Below the pieces are notes generated by a model. The model was not told the DNA's origin and searched no databases. It worked only from the letters and a program-made list of their open reading frames with translations. A stretch of 64,000 nucleotides of DNA from a virus. Shown piece by piece: positions 21,902-29,057 of the stretch. Numbering within the stretch: the first letter of the stretch is position 1; each line of letters begins with the position of its first letter. The stretch covers positions 1-64,000 of the IMG/VR virus record IMGVR_UViG_3300023210_000011; one strand, given 5' to 3'. The position numbers and the translations under genes are program-made.

Positions 21902-22363
21902 TCAGGAGGCGGAGCGGAGCGCCTTGATGCGCTCCGTCTCCGCGTTCTTCTGCTTGACCTCGAGCTCACCCTCGCGCGTCTGCGCGAGGGTGAGCTGCGC
22001 CTCGGCGAGGCGCAGCTGCGCCTCCGCCTCGGTCTCCCGCACCGCCGCCTCCTCGGCGGCGACGTCGAGCGCGCGCATCGCGACGCGCTCGGCGACGGGC
22101 AGGACCGCCGCCGTGAGATTGTTGAGACCCTTGAGGCTCACCTGGAGGGCCCTGCGGCCCTCCTTGGCGAGATTCGAGCGGAGGGCCACGTAGCCCTCCG
22201 CCCCGACGGAGGTGGCCAGGGCCACCTCCGCCTCGGCCATCTTACTGGCCAGCGTGATCTCGGCGAGGCCCAGGGCCTCGCCGACGTCCAGGGCCCGCAG
22301 GCCCAGGATGCGGACGAGCTTGCGCTCGCCCTCGTCCGACTTCATCCGCTTCTTCCGTCCCAT
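21902..22363 (-). CDS. Alpha-helical coiled-coil protein, 153 aa
   Basis: Starts MGRKKRMKSDEGERKL and is almost wholly helical; residues about 105-150 (AEEAAVRETEAEAQLRLAE, QTREGELEVKQKNAETER) show clear heptads. Likely an oligomeric scaffold. Monocistronic after P13. Confidence 0.6.
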   Translation of the reverse strand: MGRKKRMKSDEGERKLVRILGLRALDVGEALGLAEITLASKMAEAEVALATSVGAEGYVALRSNLAKEGRRALQVSLKGLNNLTAAVLPVAERVAMRALDVAAEEAAVRETEAEAQLRLAEAQLTLAQTREGELEVKQKNAETERIKALRSAS

Positions 22364-22417
22364 TGTGCCCTCCTGGGCAAGTGGAGAGGTTGGTCATACT
22401 CCTCCCCACTACTATAT

Positions 22418-22443
22418 TTATGCCCGAAATCAGCCTGTATTTA
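22418..22443 (-). promoter_or_regulatory. Phage promoter-like element P13
   Basis: Leftward TAAAT, 14 bases, GGCATAAATATAGTAG. It overlaps the stop of the gene at 22,441. Confidence 0.75.
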
Positions 22444-22728
22444 CAGACTGAGATCGATACCGTTGACTGCGAATGCCGCAGCGGCGTAGGAGATCTCAGT
22501 CTCCGTGGCTCCCATGGCCTGCCGGAGAACATGCCGCGTCATAGCGGCCGTCTGCGCCTCCTCCGTCAGGGAAGACCACCACTCCCGCGCCGCTCCGGGG
22601 TAGCCCTTGTAGGCCAGGTAGCCGACGTAGTCGGTGACCATGCGGAACTCTCGATCCGCCACCTTCAGGATCCCCTCGGGGACTCCGGTGACCTCTATTG
22701 AGGACTCGATCGTAGGAATACGAAGCAT
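22441..22728 (-). CDS. Hypothetical protein, 95 aa
   Basis: MLRIPTIESSIEVTGVPEG start with GGAGG. A small beta/helical protein (FRMVTDYVGYLAYKGYP, EEAQTAAMTRHVLRQAMG). Monocistronic. Function unknown. Confidence 0.55.
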   Translation of the reverse strand: MLRIPTIESSIEVTGVPEGILKVADREFRMVTDYVGYLAYKGYPGAAREWWSSLTEEAQTAAMTRHVLRQAMGATETEISYAAAAFAVNGIDLSL

Positions 22729-22764
22729 TGGACGCCTCCAGTGTTGAAGTCCTTAGCTTCATTG

Positions 22765-22790
22765 TTATGCCTCCGTATAGGGAGAAATTG
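22765..22790 (-). promoter_or_regulatory. Phage promoter-like element P14
   Basis: Leftward CAATT, 14 bases, GGCATAAC, 37 bases upstream of ATG 22728. Confidence 0.65.
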
Positions 22791-22815
22791 CACAAGCTAA
22801 GGCAACAAATCTGTA

Positions 22816-22895
22816 CAGCCCGCACAGAGGCGGGCCCAGAAAAGTGCGGGGAGAGGGCAGCTTTTACCTGCTTTCCCGAGAGCTTTCGCTCTCCG
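22816..22895 (-). terminator. Two successive hairpins
   Basis: GCCCGC/GCGGGC near 22,818-22,836 and GAGAGC/GCTCTC with a GAAA-type loop near 22,878-22,895, both past the stop of the gene at 22,915. Confidence 0.5.
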
Positions 22896-22914
22896 TTACG
22901 TCTCCATCACCTCT

Positions 22915-23028
22915 TCAGAGGTTCAGGAGGGCGTGCAGTTTGCGCTGCGCCGCCGGGCGAGAGGTCGCGAAGACCACCTCGACACTGCCGTCGCTCATCA
23001 CAAACCGAAACGCACGAAGCTGGGGCAT
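22915..23028 (-). CDS. Small protein, 37 aa
   Basis: ATG 23028 has a strong GGAGGG and opens MPQLRAFRFVMSDGSVEVV followed by a basic helix (SRPAAQRKLHALLNL). It is the sole gene of its promoter-terminator unit, which supports it despite its length. Confidence 0.5.
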   Translation of the reverse strand: MPQLRAFRFVMSDGSVEVVFATSRPAAQRKLHALLNL

Positions 23029-23093
23029 TGAACCCTCCGTGAATTTCTCGAGAGACTACAGTACACCGCGTACTGCTCTCCTCTCTACTTATA

Positions 23094-23119
23094 TTATGCC
23101 CGGAACTGACCCGTATTTT
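23094..23119 (-). promoter_or_regulatory. Phage promoter-like element P15
   Basis: Leftward AAAAT, 14 bases, GGCATAATATAAGTAG, upstream of the 37-residue gene. Confidence 0.7.
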
Positions 23120-23211
23120 ACGTTTCTGCATGATAGGATATGCAAGTTAAAGAGGAAGCCCAGCTTTTGCCTGGTACCTCTACCGCCAGACGAGAGCGGC
23201 ACTTTTCGACG

Positions 23212-23649
23212 TCAGCCTTCCAGCTCGAATCCGCCGACCAAGTCGGAGACCCAACCCCACTGCACGTCTTCGACGCCGTGGAACCCCAGAATCCGCGTCA
23301 CTTTCGTGCGCTTCCTGAAGTTGGACCCGCCTTTCAGCGACTCTGGATTGAACTCCACCCCGTGCTGCGTGCAGATCTCCGCCCAGGTGTCAAACCGGGC
23401 AGCGAACTTCACGCAGCTCGAGTGGCCGAGACCTTTCGGAATCGTCCACCCGAGCACACTCGGGACTGCTTGGCCGAGAAGAGCCCAGAGGCAGAACCAG
23501 ACGTCATTCCACTCCTCGCGGATGTGGGGGACGTCCAGGTCCCTGACTGCCTCGGCGAGTTCATGGAACTCCCCAAAACAGAACCTCCAGGTCATCGGAC
23601 CTGCCAGAAGATGACGCCTCAGGTCTGAGACCTTGAAGTGTTTCTTCAT
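23212..23649 (-). CDS. MazG-like pyrophosphohydrolase-type protein, 145 aa
   Basis: Residues 40-60 read VPHIREEWNDVWFCLWALLG, resembling the E-E-x-x-D helix of phage MazG-like proteins, and the C-terminal SNFRKRTKVTRILGFHG recalls the NxRKxxKV segment of that family. ATG 23649 lies only seven bases after the -10-like box with no ribosome site, so a leaderless message or a later start (residue 19, after AGG) is possible. Moderate confidence in family. Confidence 0.5.
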   Translation of the reverse strand: MKKHFKVSDLRRHLLAGPMTWRFCFGEFHELAEAVRDLDVPHIREEWNDVWFCLWALLGQAVPSVLGWTIPKGLGHSSCVKFAARFDTWAEICTQHGVEFNPESLKGGSNFRKRTKVTRILGFHGVEDVQWGWVSDLVGGFELEG

Positions 23650-23656
23650 ATCTATG

Positions 23657-23682
23657 TTATGCCCGTTCTACGGGCTAAATTT
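23657..23682 (-). promoter_or_regulatory. Phage promoter-like element P16
   Basis: Leftward AAATT, 14 bases, GGCATAAC; the predicted start of transcription falls at ATG 23649. Confidence 0.7.
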
Positions 23683-23693
23683 GACATCGGGGC

Positions 23694-23711
23694 GGGGGCC
23701 CGAAGGCCCCC
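23694..23711 (-). terminator. UUCG-loop terminator hairpin
   Basis: GGGGGCC / GGCCCCC with CGAA loop, extendable by three pairs, ten bases past the stop at 23,721. Confidence 0.75.
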
Positions 23712-23720
23712 ACCCACGCT

Positions 23721-25160
23721 TCACGCCATCGCTCCGTCGATCAGCTCCTGAACGCTCCACTTGGGGTGCGCGTCCTGGAGCTCGAGACACTTCTCCAAGA
23801 TCGGGCCAAAGTGCCATCCCGGCTTCATCTTCCGTGCAATCAGGTCCCGGCCCTGCACCTTCGGATCCGGAGGAGCGTTCTCGAACTCCGCCGCCCGGTC
23901 CAGAACCAACTGGGAGGTCTTGTGGTTCCAGTCGGGACTGCCAGTCTTGAGGGACCGAGTCTTCCAGTCTGCCGAGGTGGCGCATGAATCGCACTGGCAG
24001 ACACTCGCCAGATGCCGCAGAGTGAGGCCGCACGCCCCGAGGCGCCGGTGGAGCCTCGCCCACGCACCGCCCGACGCGTTCCCCTGCATGAGGTTCCACG
24101 GCTGCATGTGCTCACCAACCAAGCACGTGACCTTCTGCCGGAGCTTCTTTCCGCCCCGCTCCCCCGTGAATCGGGAGAGGAATAGATCTGCGGGAGCCCT
24201 CCCCTTCTGGTCGTGTCCCCAGGCGGTCCACAGCCGCTCCTTGGGCGCCTCGTCCCGGGCCACCATCTCCGGAGTGATAGTGGTCAGCGGCTTTCCGATG
24301 TCATGCAGGAAAGCCGCCAGCATGATGACCAGGCGATCCTCCTCGGGCAAGAAGCTCCGGAGCTCAGCCGCCGCATCCAAGGCCAGCAGGCTGTGCACCA
24401 TGACATTGCCCTCTGGGTGGTGATCCGGGCTCTGACCGGTACTCGCCAGCGCCGACAGCTCCGGAGCCATGAACTCCCAGAGTCCGAGGTCGCTGGCCAG
24501 CTGGACCCCGATGCTCGGCTTCTCGGCCTTGAGCATCAGCTTCTCCAGCTCCGCGAAGAGCCGCTCCGGGGGCAGATGCTCCGTCTCCCGCACCATGCTG
24601 CGCATCAGCAGCATGGTGTGTGGGTCCACCGATAGGGCCTTCCGGGGAAGGAGCTGGACGGCCCTCCACACACGAAGGGAGTCCTCCCGGAAGAGGTCGG
24701 GATCCGTTGCCCGGAGAACCCCAAAAGACAGGTCCCGGAGCCCACCCCACTCATCCACAATCTCGCCCGTAGCGATGTCCATCGCCAGGGTGTTGATCGT
24801 GAAGTCGCGACGGCGGGCAGCCTCGCGCACAGACATCGTGGGGTCCACCTCCACCACGAAGTCCTTGTGTCCCTTGCCGACCTTGTTGTCGGTGCGCGGC
24901 ACGTTGATGTCGACGTCCACCCCATCGACGTTCAGCTTGAGGATGCCGAAGGCCCGACCAGCCTCCTTGACGGGATGGTCGGGGAAGAGGGCCGTGATCT
25001 GGTCGAAGTCGAGGCCGAACACCTCGAGATCCCAGTCCTTCGCGGCCCGGTCGCAAAGGAGGTCGATGACAGAGCCACCGACCAGAAGAGCGCGGCCCCC
25101 GCCGCGCTGGATTCGCCGAGCCACCATGTGGACCTCAGCAGGGATTGCGTGGGTGTTCAT
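23721..25160 (-). CDS. CCA-adding/poly(A) polymerase-type nucleotidyltransferase with HD domain
   Basis: ATG 25160 follows GGAGGG. Near residue 25 the product has LLVGGSVIDLL and KDWDLEVFG, the class II nucleotidyltransferase G-G and acidic motif; VDVDINVPR supplies the next acidic pair, and RRDFTINTLAMDI is the motif that binds the incoming nucleotide. A C-terminal HD domain contains FLHDIGKP. These enzymes add CCA or A tails to RNA 3' ends in the cytoplasm; HD versions also hydrolyse 2',3'-cyclic phosphates. In this genome it may repair the phage tmRNA, host tRNAs or structured RNAs. Confidence 0.85.
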   Translation of the reverse strand: MNTHAIPAEVHMVARRIQRGGGRALLVGGSVIDLLCDRAAKDWDLEVFGLDFDQITALFPDHPVKEAGRAFGILKLNVDGVDVDINVPRTDNKVGKGHKDFVVEVDPTMSVREAARRRDFTINTLAMDIATGEIVDEWGGLRDLSFGVLRATDPDLFREDSLRVWRAVQLLPRKALSVDPHTMLLMRSMVRETEHLPPERLFAELEKLMLKAEKPSIGVQLASDLGLWEFMAPELSALASTGQSPDHHPEGNVMVHSLLALDAAAELRSFLPEEDRLVIMLAAFLHDIGKPLTTITPEMVARDEAPKERLWTAWGHDQKGRAPADLFLSRFTGERGGKKLRQKVTCLVGEHMQPWNLMQGNASGGAWARLHRRLGACGLTLRHLASVCQCDSCATSADWKTRSLKTGSPDWNHKTSQLVLDRAAEFENAPPDPKVQGRDLIARKMKPGWHFGPILEKCLELQDAHPKWSVQELIDGAMA

Positions 25161-25176
25161 GTTCCCTCCTACTCCC

Positions 25177-25202
25177 TTATGCCGTGTTGTTTCGGCCTTT
25201 TG
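25177..25202 (-). promoter_or_regulatory. Phage promoter-like element P17
   Basis: Leftward CAAAA, 14 bases, GGCATAAG, 17 bases upstream of the nucleotidyltransferase ATG; a second AAATCTTAG box lies further upstream. Confidence 0.65.
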
Positions 25203-25224
25203 AGGGCTAAGATTTCGGCATGAT

Positions 25225-25248
25225 GGCGGGCCCCACCCGGGGCCCGCC
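25225..25248 (-). terminator. Terminator hairpin of the structured RNA
   Basis: GGCGGGCCCC / GGGGCCCGCC, ten pairs with a short loop. Confidence 0.75.
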
Positions 25249-25545
25249 TGGTCTCTTGGTCTCACACGCCCACGTGGGGCCAAGTGAGCTCGTGGGAGAG
25301 CACAGGACTCCCTTCTTCTACCTCCCGGCAAGCCGCCCAACTGGACAGCCTGCGCACAAAGGGGGCAGGAGTCCTGCGCCGTTACCGTACTACCAGCGAC
25401 CCCTCACCTTCCGGTGAGACAACACGCGCCCCGCGCTTTCGCGCTTAAGGTCCCGCCAAGGGACCAGGGTATCTCCCTTTCGGGGGCACGGTTGAGAGCG
25501 ACGTCACCACTGATGTTGGGCGCCCTCTGGTCACTATGTTCCTCT
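25225..25545 (-). ncRNA. Candidate structured non-coding RNA (about 320 nt)
   Basis: This unit runs from promoter P18 to its own terminator without a convincing gene. The leftward transcript can form GGTCCC/GGGACC (25,449-25,465), GCGC-GAAA-GCGC (25,433-25,444), CTCACC-GGAA-GGTGAG (25,403-25,418), a long-range 12-pair helix between 25,368-25,379 and 25,300-25,311, and CCCACG/CGTGGG within 25,270-25,296. Two loops are GNRA type, common in tertiary contacts of large RNAs. A 29-codon GTG frame (25,445-25,534) is the only alternative. No known class recognised. Confidence 0.6.
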
Positions 25546-25554
25546 CTATACATA

Positions 25555-25580
25555 TTATGCCCGAATACGGGCACTATTTA
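25555..25580 (-). promoter_or_regulatory. Phage promoter-like element P18
   Basis: Leftward TAAAT, 14 bases, GGCATAAT; drives the structured-RNA unit. Confidence 0.75.
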
Positions 25581-25591
25581 AGCCAGCGGCC

Positions 25592-25621
25592 CCGGCCCGC
25601 CCCCATTCAGGGGCGGGCCGG
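25592..25621 (-). terminator. Terminator hairpin overlapping a stop codon
   Basis: CCGGCCCGCCCC / GGGGCGGGCCGG, twelve pairs; the stop of the gene at 25,607 sits in the loop. Confidence 0.75.
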
Positions 25622-25753
25622 CTTCTTCATCTTCTTTGGCTTGGTGTAGAACACCGGACAGCCCTTCCGACTGCACGCCACCGTCACGATGGTGGCCTTC
25701 TCTCGCTCGATTAGCTCGCCCCCGCAGCGGCTGCACCAATCCACTACCTTCAC
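25607..25753 (-). CDS. Small zinc-ribbon protein, 48 aa
   Basis: GTG 25753 overlaps the upstream stop (GTGA) with GAGGGA upstream. CSRCGG and CSRKGC form a four-cysteine ribbon, and the tail is basic (KPKKMKKPARP). Likely binds zinc and possibly nucleic acid. Confidence 0.6.
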   Translation of the reverse strand: MKVVDWCSRCGGELIEREKATIVTVACSRKGCPVFYTKPKKMKKPARP

Positions 25754-26019
25754 GGCGTCCCTCGAAGCGCGGAAAGGAACTCGAGGTACGAGGTCTCGAA
25801 CTCCGGACACGGGACCGGATTCTTTCCCGAGTTCCCGGTCATGACCCGCTCCTGCGGGAGCTTCCACCCGCTGTCCTCAATCTCGACCGTGTCGCAGCGG
25901 TGAACCGTCCACACGCCCCGCCACTCAACCGAGGCCATCCCCGGGACGCCCTCACCAACGGGGACGGGGTCAGGCGGCGTCCCAATCCCAATACACCCAC
26001 ACGGGTACTTGTACAGCAT
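25750..26019 (-). CDS. Hypothetical protein, 89 aa
   Basis: ATG 26019 has AAGGAGG. The N-terminus carries CGC, then VEWRGVWTVHRCDTVEIED, a strand-rich segment, and VPCPEFETSYLEFL. No family recognised. Confidence 0.55.
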   Translation of the reverse strand: MLYKYPCGCIGIGTPPDPVPVGEGVPGMASVEWRGVWTVHRCDTVEIEDSGWKLPQERVMTGNSGKNPVPCPEFETSYLEFLSALRGTP

Positions 26020-26043
26020 ATGAACCTCCTTGGCTCATACACC

Positions 26044-26069
26044 TTATGCCCCAATAGAGGTCGGTTTTG
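26044..26069 (-). promoter_or_regulatory. Phage promoter-like element P19
   Basis: Leftward CAAAA, 14 bases, GGCATAAG, 25 bases upstream of ATG 26019. Confidence 0.65.
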
Positions 26070-26070
26070 G

Positions 26071-26295
26071 CTATGTGGGATCGATGAGCCACAGGGGGCA
26101 CACCACCTCGACTCCCTCTTCGTAGTGCCGCTTCTTGGGGATCCAGACGTAGCCCTCGGGGGTGTCCACCAGGCAGGACTCCTCGGTGCATTGATCGATC
26201 ACACATTCGGGGACTGTGGGCTGCTTGAACGCGAGCAGAACAGCGAGGGCCATGAGCATGATAGGGATCCCAGTGGAAGCCCTCTGGTGTAGCAC
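26071..26295 (-). CDS. Small membrane or secreted cysteine protein, 74 aa
   Basis: An N-terminal hydrophobic helix (IPIMLMALAVLLAF) is followed by a short domain with four cysteines (PECVIDQCTEESCLV ... VVC). It could be a single-pass membrane protein or have a signal peptide, with disulfides outside the cytoplasm. GTG 26295 or a later ATG (about 26259) may be the start. Confidence 0.5.
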   Translation of the reverse strand: MLHQRASTGIPIMLMALAVLLAFKQPTVPECVIDQCTEESCLVDTPEGYVWIPKKRHYEEGVEVVCPLWLIDPT

Positions 26296-26323
26296 GGCGG
26301 CTAAAGAGTTGTCCCGCGCCCAG

Positions 26324-26358
26324 GCGCAGGCGAGCCCCCGAAGGGACCCGCCTGCGCC
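26324..26358 (-). terminator. UUCG-loop terminator hairpin
   Basis: GCGCAGGCG / CGCCTGCGC outer arms, CCC/GGG inner pairs and a CGAA loop, past the stop at 26,368. Confidence 0.75.
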
Positions 26359-26367
26359 ACACTGTGC

Positions 26368-27183
26368 TCAGGCGAACTTCAGGAACACCGGCCAGACCGT
26401 GTCCCAGCCGAGGCTGGAACGCAGTCCGCCCTCCTTGCGGGGGGCGCCGCCGATGGTGCTGCCGCCGCCCCACCCGTCCTCGATCTCGTTCATGGCAGCC
26501 AGGAAGCCGGGGATGTCCCCGGGTGCGAAGTCCGACCGCTTGCCGACGGTCCAGCCGAAGGTCCCCTCCGGGCCGGGGACCTTCGCCAGCGCCATGATGG
26601 CGCCGGCGGCGTAGGCGGCGGCGAAGTCTCCGCTGACCTCCACCACATTGCCGTTCTTGTCCACGCCGTGCACGGGGCACGGCGGGAACGCGAAGGGCTC
26701 CGGGAGCTGCTCGTCTCCGTGGTCGTACCAGCAGCAGATGTGCTGCTGGTCCTCCCACATCATGTCCCGCGTCTGCGCGACGCGGGGATTCCGCGAGAGA
26801 ATCTTGTGGAGCTTCTCCGGCTTCCGAACCGGCCCGTGGCTGTCCACGAACCCGATGGCCCGGACCAGGTTCCGGACCCGGTCGTCGACCTTGTCCGGGT
26901 TCATCAGCAGCCACAGGCTCAGGCTGCCGTCGGCATCGAGGTCGTTCAAGACGATCTCCATGCCCTCGGGGTTGAACCCGAGGTCGAGGGCGAGCAAGAC
27001 CTGCTCGCAGGTGGAGAGGGTTGCGAAGCGCGAGCACTCCGCGTGGTGGTCGAAGGAGTACGACCGCTTCTCGACGTCGATCTTGGGGCCCCGGCAGGCC
27101 CCGTCGAGGTAGATGGTGCCCGGGGCCATCTCCTCGGGGTTGATGGTGGAACCATAGCGGAAAGTGACGACGGTGTCGCCCAT
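26368..27183 (-). CDS. DHH-family phosphoesterase-like protein, 271 aa
   Basis: Early residues read KRSYSFDHHAECSRFATLS, containing DHH, followed by VLNDLDADGSLSLWLL, the D-x-D metal pattern of DHH phosphoesterases. RAIGFVDSHG may add another ligand. The C-terminal half is Gly/Ala-rich. DHH enzymes act on cyclic dinucleotides, nanoRNA or single-stranded DNA; which applies here cannot be told. It is the first gene after the 27.2-27.65 kb RNA-like leader. Confidence 0.6.
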   Translation of the reverse strand: MGDTVVTFRYGSTINPEEMAPGTIYLDGACRGPKIDVEKRSYSFDHHAECSRFATLSTCEQVLLALDLGFNPEGMEIVLNDLDADGSLSLWLLMNPDKVDDRVRNLVRAIGFVDSHGPVRKPEKLHKILSRNPRVAQTRDMMWEDQQHICCWYDHGDEQLPEPFAFPPCPVHGVDKNGNVVEVSGDFAAAYAAGAIMALAKVPGPEGTFGWTVGKRSDFAPGDIPGFLAAMNEIEDGWGGGSTIGGAPRKEGGLRSSLGWDTVWPVFLKFA

Positions 27184-27199
27184 GTGATGTTCCGAAGCA

Positions 27200-27640
27200 G
27201 GCAGGGAAAGAACGCACCACTCACGAGCCCGAGGGCCGCCTGCGTGTGGGTGATGCGCGAATCAAGGTGCAGCCAGCCTCAACCCGTAGGGAGGCCAACC
27301 GCGGTATTTGCGGTGAGGAGGGGGACTCGAACCCCCCGAGCTCCAAATCACGGTCTCACACAGATCGGTCACGCTCCCCTTCGCCCCTCCCATTGGAGGT
27401 CGGCACGCCCGGCAGGTTGTCCGTCTTCTGCTCCGGCGGTGGCGTGTAGGGTAGACTGGTGCTTAGCAGAAGGGGAAGTTGCTACAGCAGCGCGACTGTG
27501 TGATTCCGATTTGGTGCTCCCCCCCGTATGCTTGGGGTCCTCTCACCATATATGAAGTGTGGTCCGGGTTCCGGAGCCCCGTTGCCCCGTGTTCTCCGGA
27601 ACCCGGCCACACTTGAAATCTTCGAGCTGGTTACTCACCT
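27200..27640 (-). ncRNA. Candidate structured RNA or leader with tRNA-like T-arm
   Basis: About 440 bases between promoter P20 and the DHH-like gene hold no convincing frame. Near the 5' end of the leftward transcript is a 21-pair hairpin with one bulge (27,555-27,576 with 27,594-27,614). Near 27,320-27,336 is a canonical T-arm, GGGGG-TTCGAGT-CCCCC, whose 3' flank CTCACC can pair with GGTGAG at about 27,541-27,546, as in a tmRNA-like tRNA domain. It does not fold into an ordinary tRNA by eye. It may be an independent RNA or a 5' leader. Confidence 0.45.
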
Positions 27641-27654
27641 CTGCTCTACTTACT

Positions 27655-27680
27655 TTATGCCCCAAACAGGTACGGAATTT
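27655..27680 (-). promoter_or_regulatory. Phage promoter-like element P20
   Basis: Leftward AAATT, 14 bases, GGCATAAAGTAAGTAG; ACTTCTTAGC lies 15 bases upstream of the first box. Confidence 0.7.
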
Positions 27681-27707
27681 AGGGTACGAGCTAAGAAGTG
27701 CGTGATA

Positions 27708-27731
27708 GGCGCCGCCCTTTCGGGCGACGCC
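27708..27731 (-). terminator. Terminator hairpin
   Basis: GGCG..GCCC / GGGC..CGCC stem with GAAA loop on the transcribed strand, five bases past the stop at 27,736. Confidence 0.6.
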
Positions 27732-27735
27732 ATTC

Positions 27736-27981
27736 TCAGTCCTCTGGAATGGAGACCACGAAGTAGTCTCCCCTCCTGTGGATCTCCAGGTCCAGCTGGA
27801 CCGTCCAGGTCTCCCCGCACTGCGGGCAGGTGACCTCCCCTCTCCATGCGGGATCCCAGATAGACCCGCAGTGCGCTCCCTCTTGCAGGAAGGGGTCCCC
27901 TGTGACGGAGATCTCCTTCTCGCACGAGTCGCACGCCACCGAGTCGATCTCTCGTCCTCGGTAGCGCGCGGGGGAGCTCAC
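27736..27981 (-). CDS. Zinc-ribbon protein, 81 aa
   Basis: GTG 27981 overlaps the upstream stop. CDSC near residue 17 and CPQC about 35 residues later form a zinc ribbon, with VQLDLEIHRRGDYFVVS strands at the end. Function unknown. Confidence 0.55.
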   Translation of the reverse strand: MSSPARYRGREIDSVACDSCEKEISVTGDPFLQEGAHCGSIWDPAWRGEVTCPQCGETWTVQLDLEIHRRGDYFVVSIPED

Positions 27982-28121
27982 AGGAACGCCGCCCGAAGGG
28001 CGGCGTCGTGTTGTCCCACCCACCAGGCCCACATGACGAGCATGCTCGTCACGAGGAACCCGGCGGCGTAGAGGGCCGCAAGGTCGGCGGCCCTCTCCAG
28101 CTTCGCTTCTTTGCTACTCAT
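27978..28121 (-). CDS. Small single-pass membrane protein, 47 aa
   Basis: ATG 28121 has GGAGGTG upstream. A charged N-terminus (MSSKEAKLERAAD) precedes a hydrophobic helix (LYAAGFLVTSMLVMWAWWVG). Size and topology fit a holin-like or membrane-anchoring phage protein, but one helix is not diagnostic. Confidence 0.55.
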   Translation of the reverse strand: MSSKEAKLERAADLAALYAAGFLVTSMLVMWAWWVGQHDAALRAAFL

Positions 28122-28138
28122 TCTCACCTCCACCTATA

Positions 28139-28164
28139 TTATGACCTTTTGGGGCCAGAAATAA
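28139..28164 (-). promoter_or_regulatory. Phage promoter-like element P21
   Basis: Leftward TTATT, 14 bases, GTCATAATATAGGTGG; the upstream box is the weakest of the set. Confidence 0.5.
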
Positions 28165-28175
28165 GGCAGTTGGGC

Positions 28176-28409
28176 CTATGGGACGATCTCGGAGATCTTG
28201 CCGGCCTTCACCAGTCGGTCTCTGATCTGCTTGATCATTTCCCCATCCCTCAAGAACTCCTCCACGAACATGGCGCACAGTCCCGTTGCCGAGAGGGGCG
28301 CGTCCGGAGAGGAAGGCCGCGGGAGGATCATGTCGAGATCCCCGGATTCCCGGAAGATGAGGGCTGCGTCCCCCTCCACCATGGTCATCTGCTGCATGCC
28401 GTCATCCAT
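28176..28409 (-). CDS. Hypothetical protein, 77 aa
   Basis: Starts MDDGMQQMTMVEGDAAL overlapping the upstream stop. A beta-then-helix protein ending IKQIRDRLVKAGKISEIV. Coupled to the gene above. Function unknown. Confidence 0.5.
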   Translation of the reverse strand: MDDGMQQMTMVEGDAALIFRESGDLDMILPRPSSPDAPLSATGLCAMFVEEFLRDGEMIKQIRDRLVKAGKISEIVP

Positions 28410-29004
28410 TCTGGGGCCCCGGGAAGAGGAACCTACGGTGGTAGAAGATCCGCTGGTCGGCAGAATTCACGATCGAGAACGTGTAGCGGGGGGGCCCGTC
28501 GAGGAAGGCGTTCGCCATGACCGCTCCGGTCATGACCTCCGCGAGTGTTCCCGACACGATGACCCTCCGTGTCGCTGTGCAGGAGAAGCGGTAGTAGTAG
28601 CCGGGGACACCCACATCCCCCGGGTAGTCCTTGAGCGAGATCTTGACCTCCCGGAGTGATTGCCGCAGGCCCCCCGCATTCGAGACCACCGTATCCAGGG
28701 GGTCTCGAGGCTTCTCCACCTTCACCGCCTCCTCGTCTTCCTCATCGTCTTCGCCGAAGATTGCGACGTAGAGGTCCGCGATCTGATCGGGGGAGATCTT
28801 AATCGACTTCACTGTACCGGTGGGGAGCACCTCGAAGAGCTCGCTGATGTCCAGGTGGTACTTGATCTCGTCACTCACGTCGATCCGGCCCAGGGCTTCC
28901 TCAGCTTCGATCAGCTGTCGGGAGAGGTCTTCCCGCTGCCTCTCGAGCTCGGCGAGGGCATTCTCGCAGTATCGCTTGGCTTCCAGTGCGTCTTTGAACC
29001 CCAT
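28402..29004 (-). CDS. Hypothetical protein with N-terminal coiled coil, 200 aa
   Basis: ATG 29004 has GGAGG. Residues 5-45 are a coiled coil (LEAKRYCENALAELERQR, QLIEAEEALGRID), the middle is very acidic (GEDDEEDEEA), and the C-terminal 90 residues are beta-rich (VPGYYYRFSCTATRRVIVS). The upstream tmRNA terminator separates it from the RNA. Confidence 0.55.
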   Translation of the reverse strand: MGFKDALEAKRYCENALAELERQREDLSRQLIEAEEALGRIDVSDEIKYHLDISELFEVLPTGTVKSIKISPDQIADLYVAIFGEDDEEDEEAVKVEKPRDPLDTVVSNAGGLRQSLREVKISLKDYPGDVGVPGYYYRFSCTATRRVIVSGTLAEVMTGAVMANAFLDGPPRYTFSIVNSADQRIFYHRRFLFPGPQNG

Positions 29005-29016
29005 GGGGCCTCCAGT

Positions 29017-29047
29017 GAAAAGGCCCCTCCAGAGATGGAGGGGCCTT
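29017..29047 (-). terminator. tmRNA terminator
   Basis: AAGGCCCCTCC / GGAGGGGCCTT, eleven pairs, followed by TTTT, eleven bases after the tmRNA 3' end. Confidence 0.85.
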
Positions 29048-29057
29048 ACGATGAAAG

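Noticed and set aside
22000-22200. Repeated GC-rich segments in the coiled-coil gene as a DNA repeat.
   Set aside because: They follow heptad codon repetition of the protein rather than being true nucleotide repeats.
25240-25340. A rightward tRNA-like D-arm (GAGCTCGTGGGAGAGC).
   Set aside because: No T-arm with TTCGA-type loop follows; the sequence is better explained as part of a leftward helix in the structured RNA.
25970-27220. A 416-codon minus-strand frame through the DHH-like gene.
   Set aside because: Arg/Gly/Pro-rich, unlike the DHH-like frame with recognisable motifs; it also runs through a terminator.
27300-27420. An ordinary tRNA gene on the minus strand around the T-arm at 27,320-27,336.
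   Set aside because: The T-arm is canonical, but no matching seven-base acceptor, D-arm and anticodon arm could be found within 100 bases, so I list it only as an RNA-like region.
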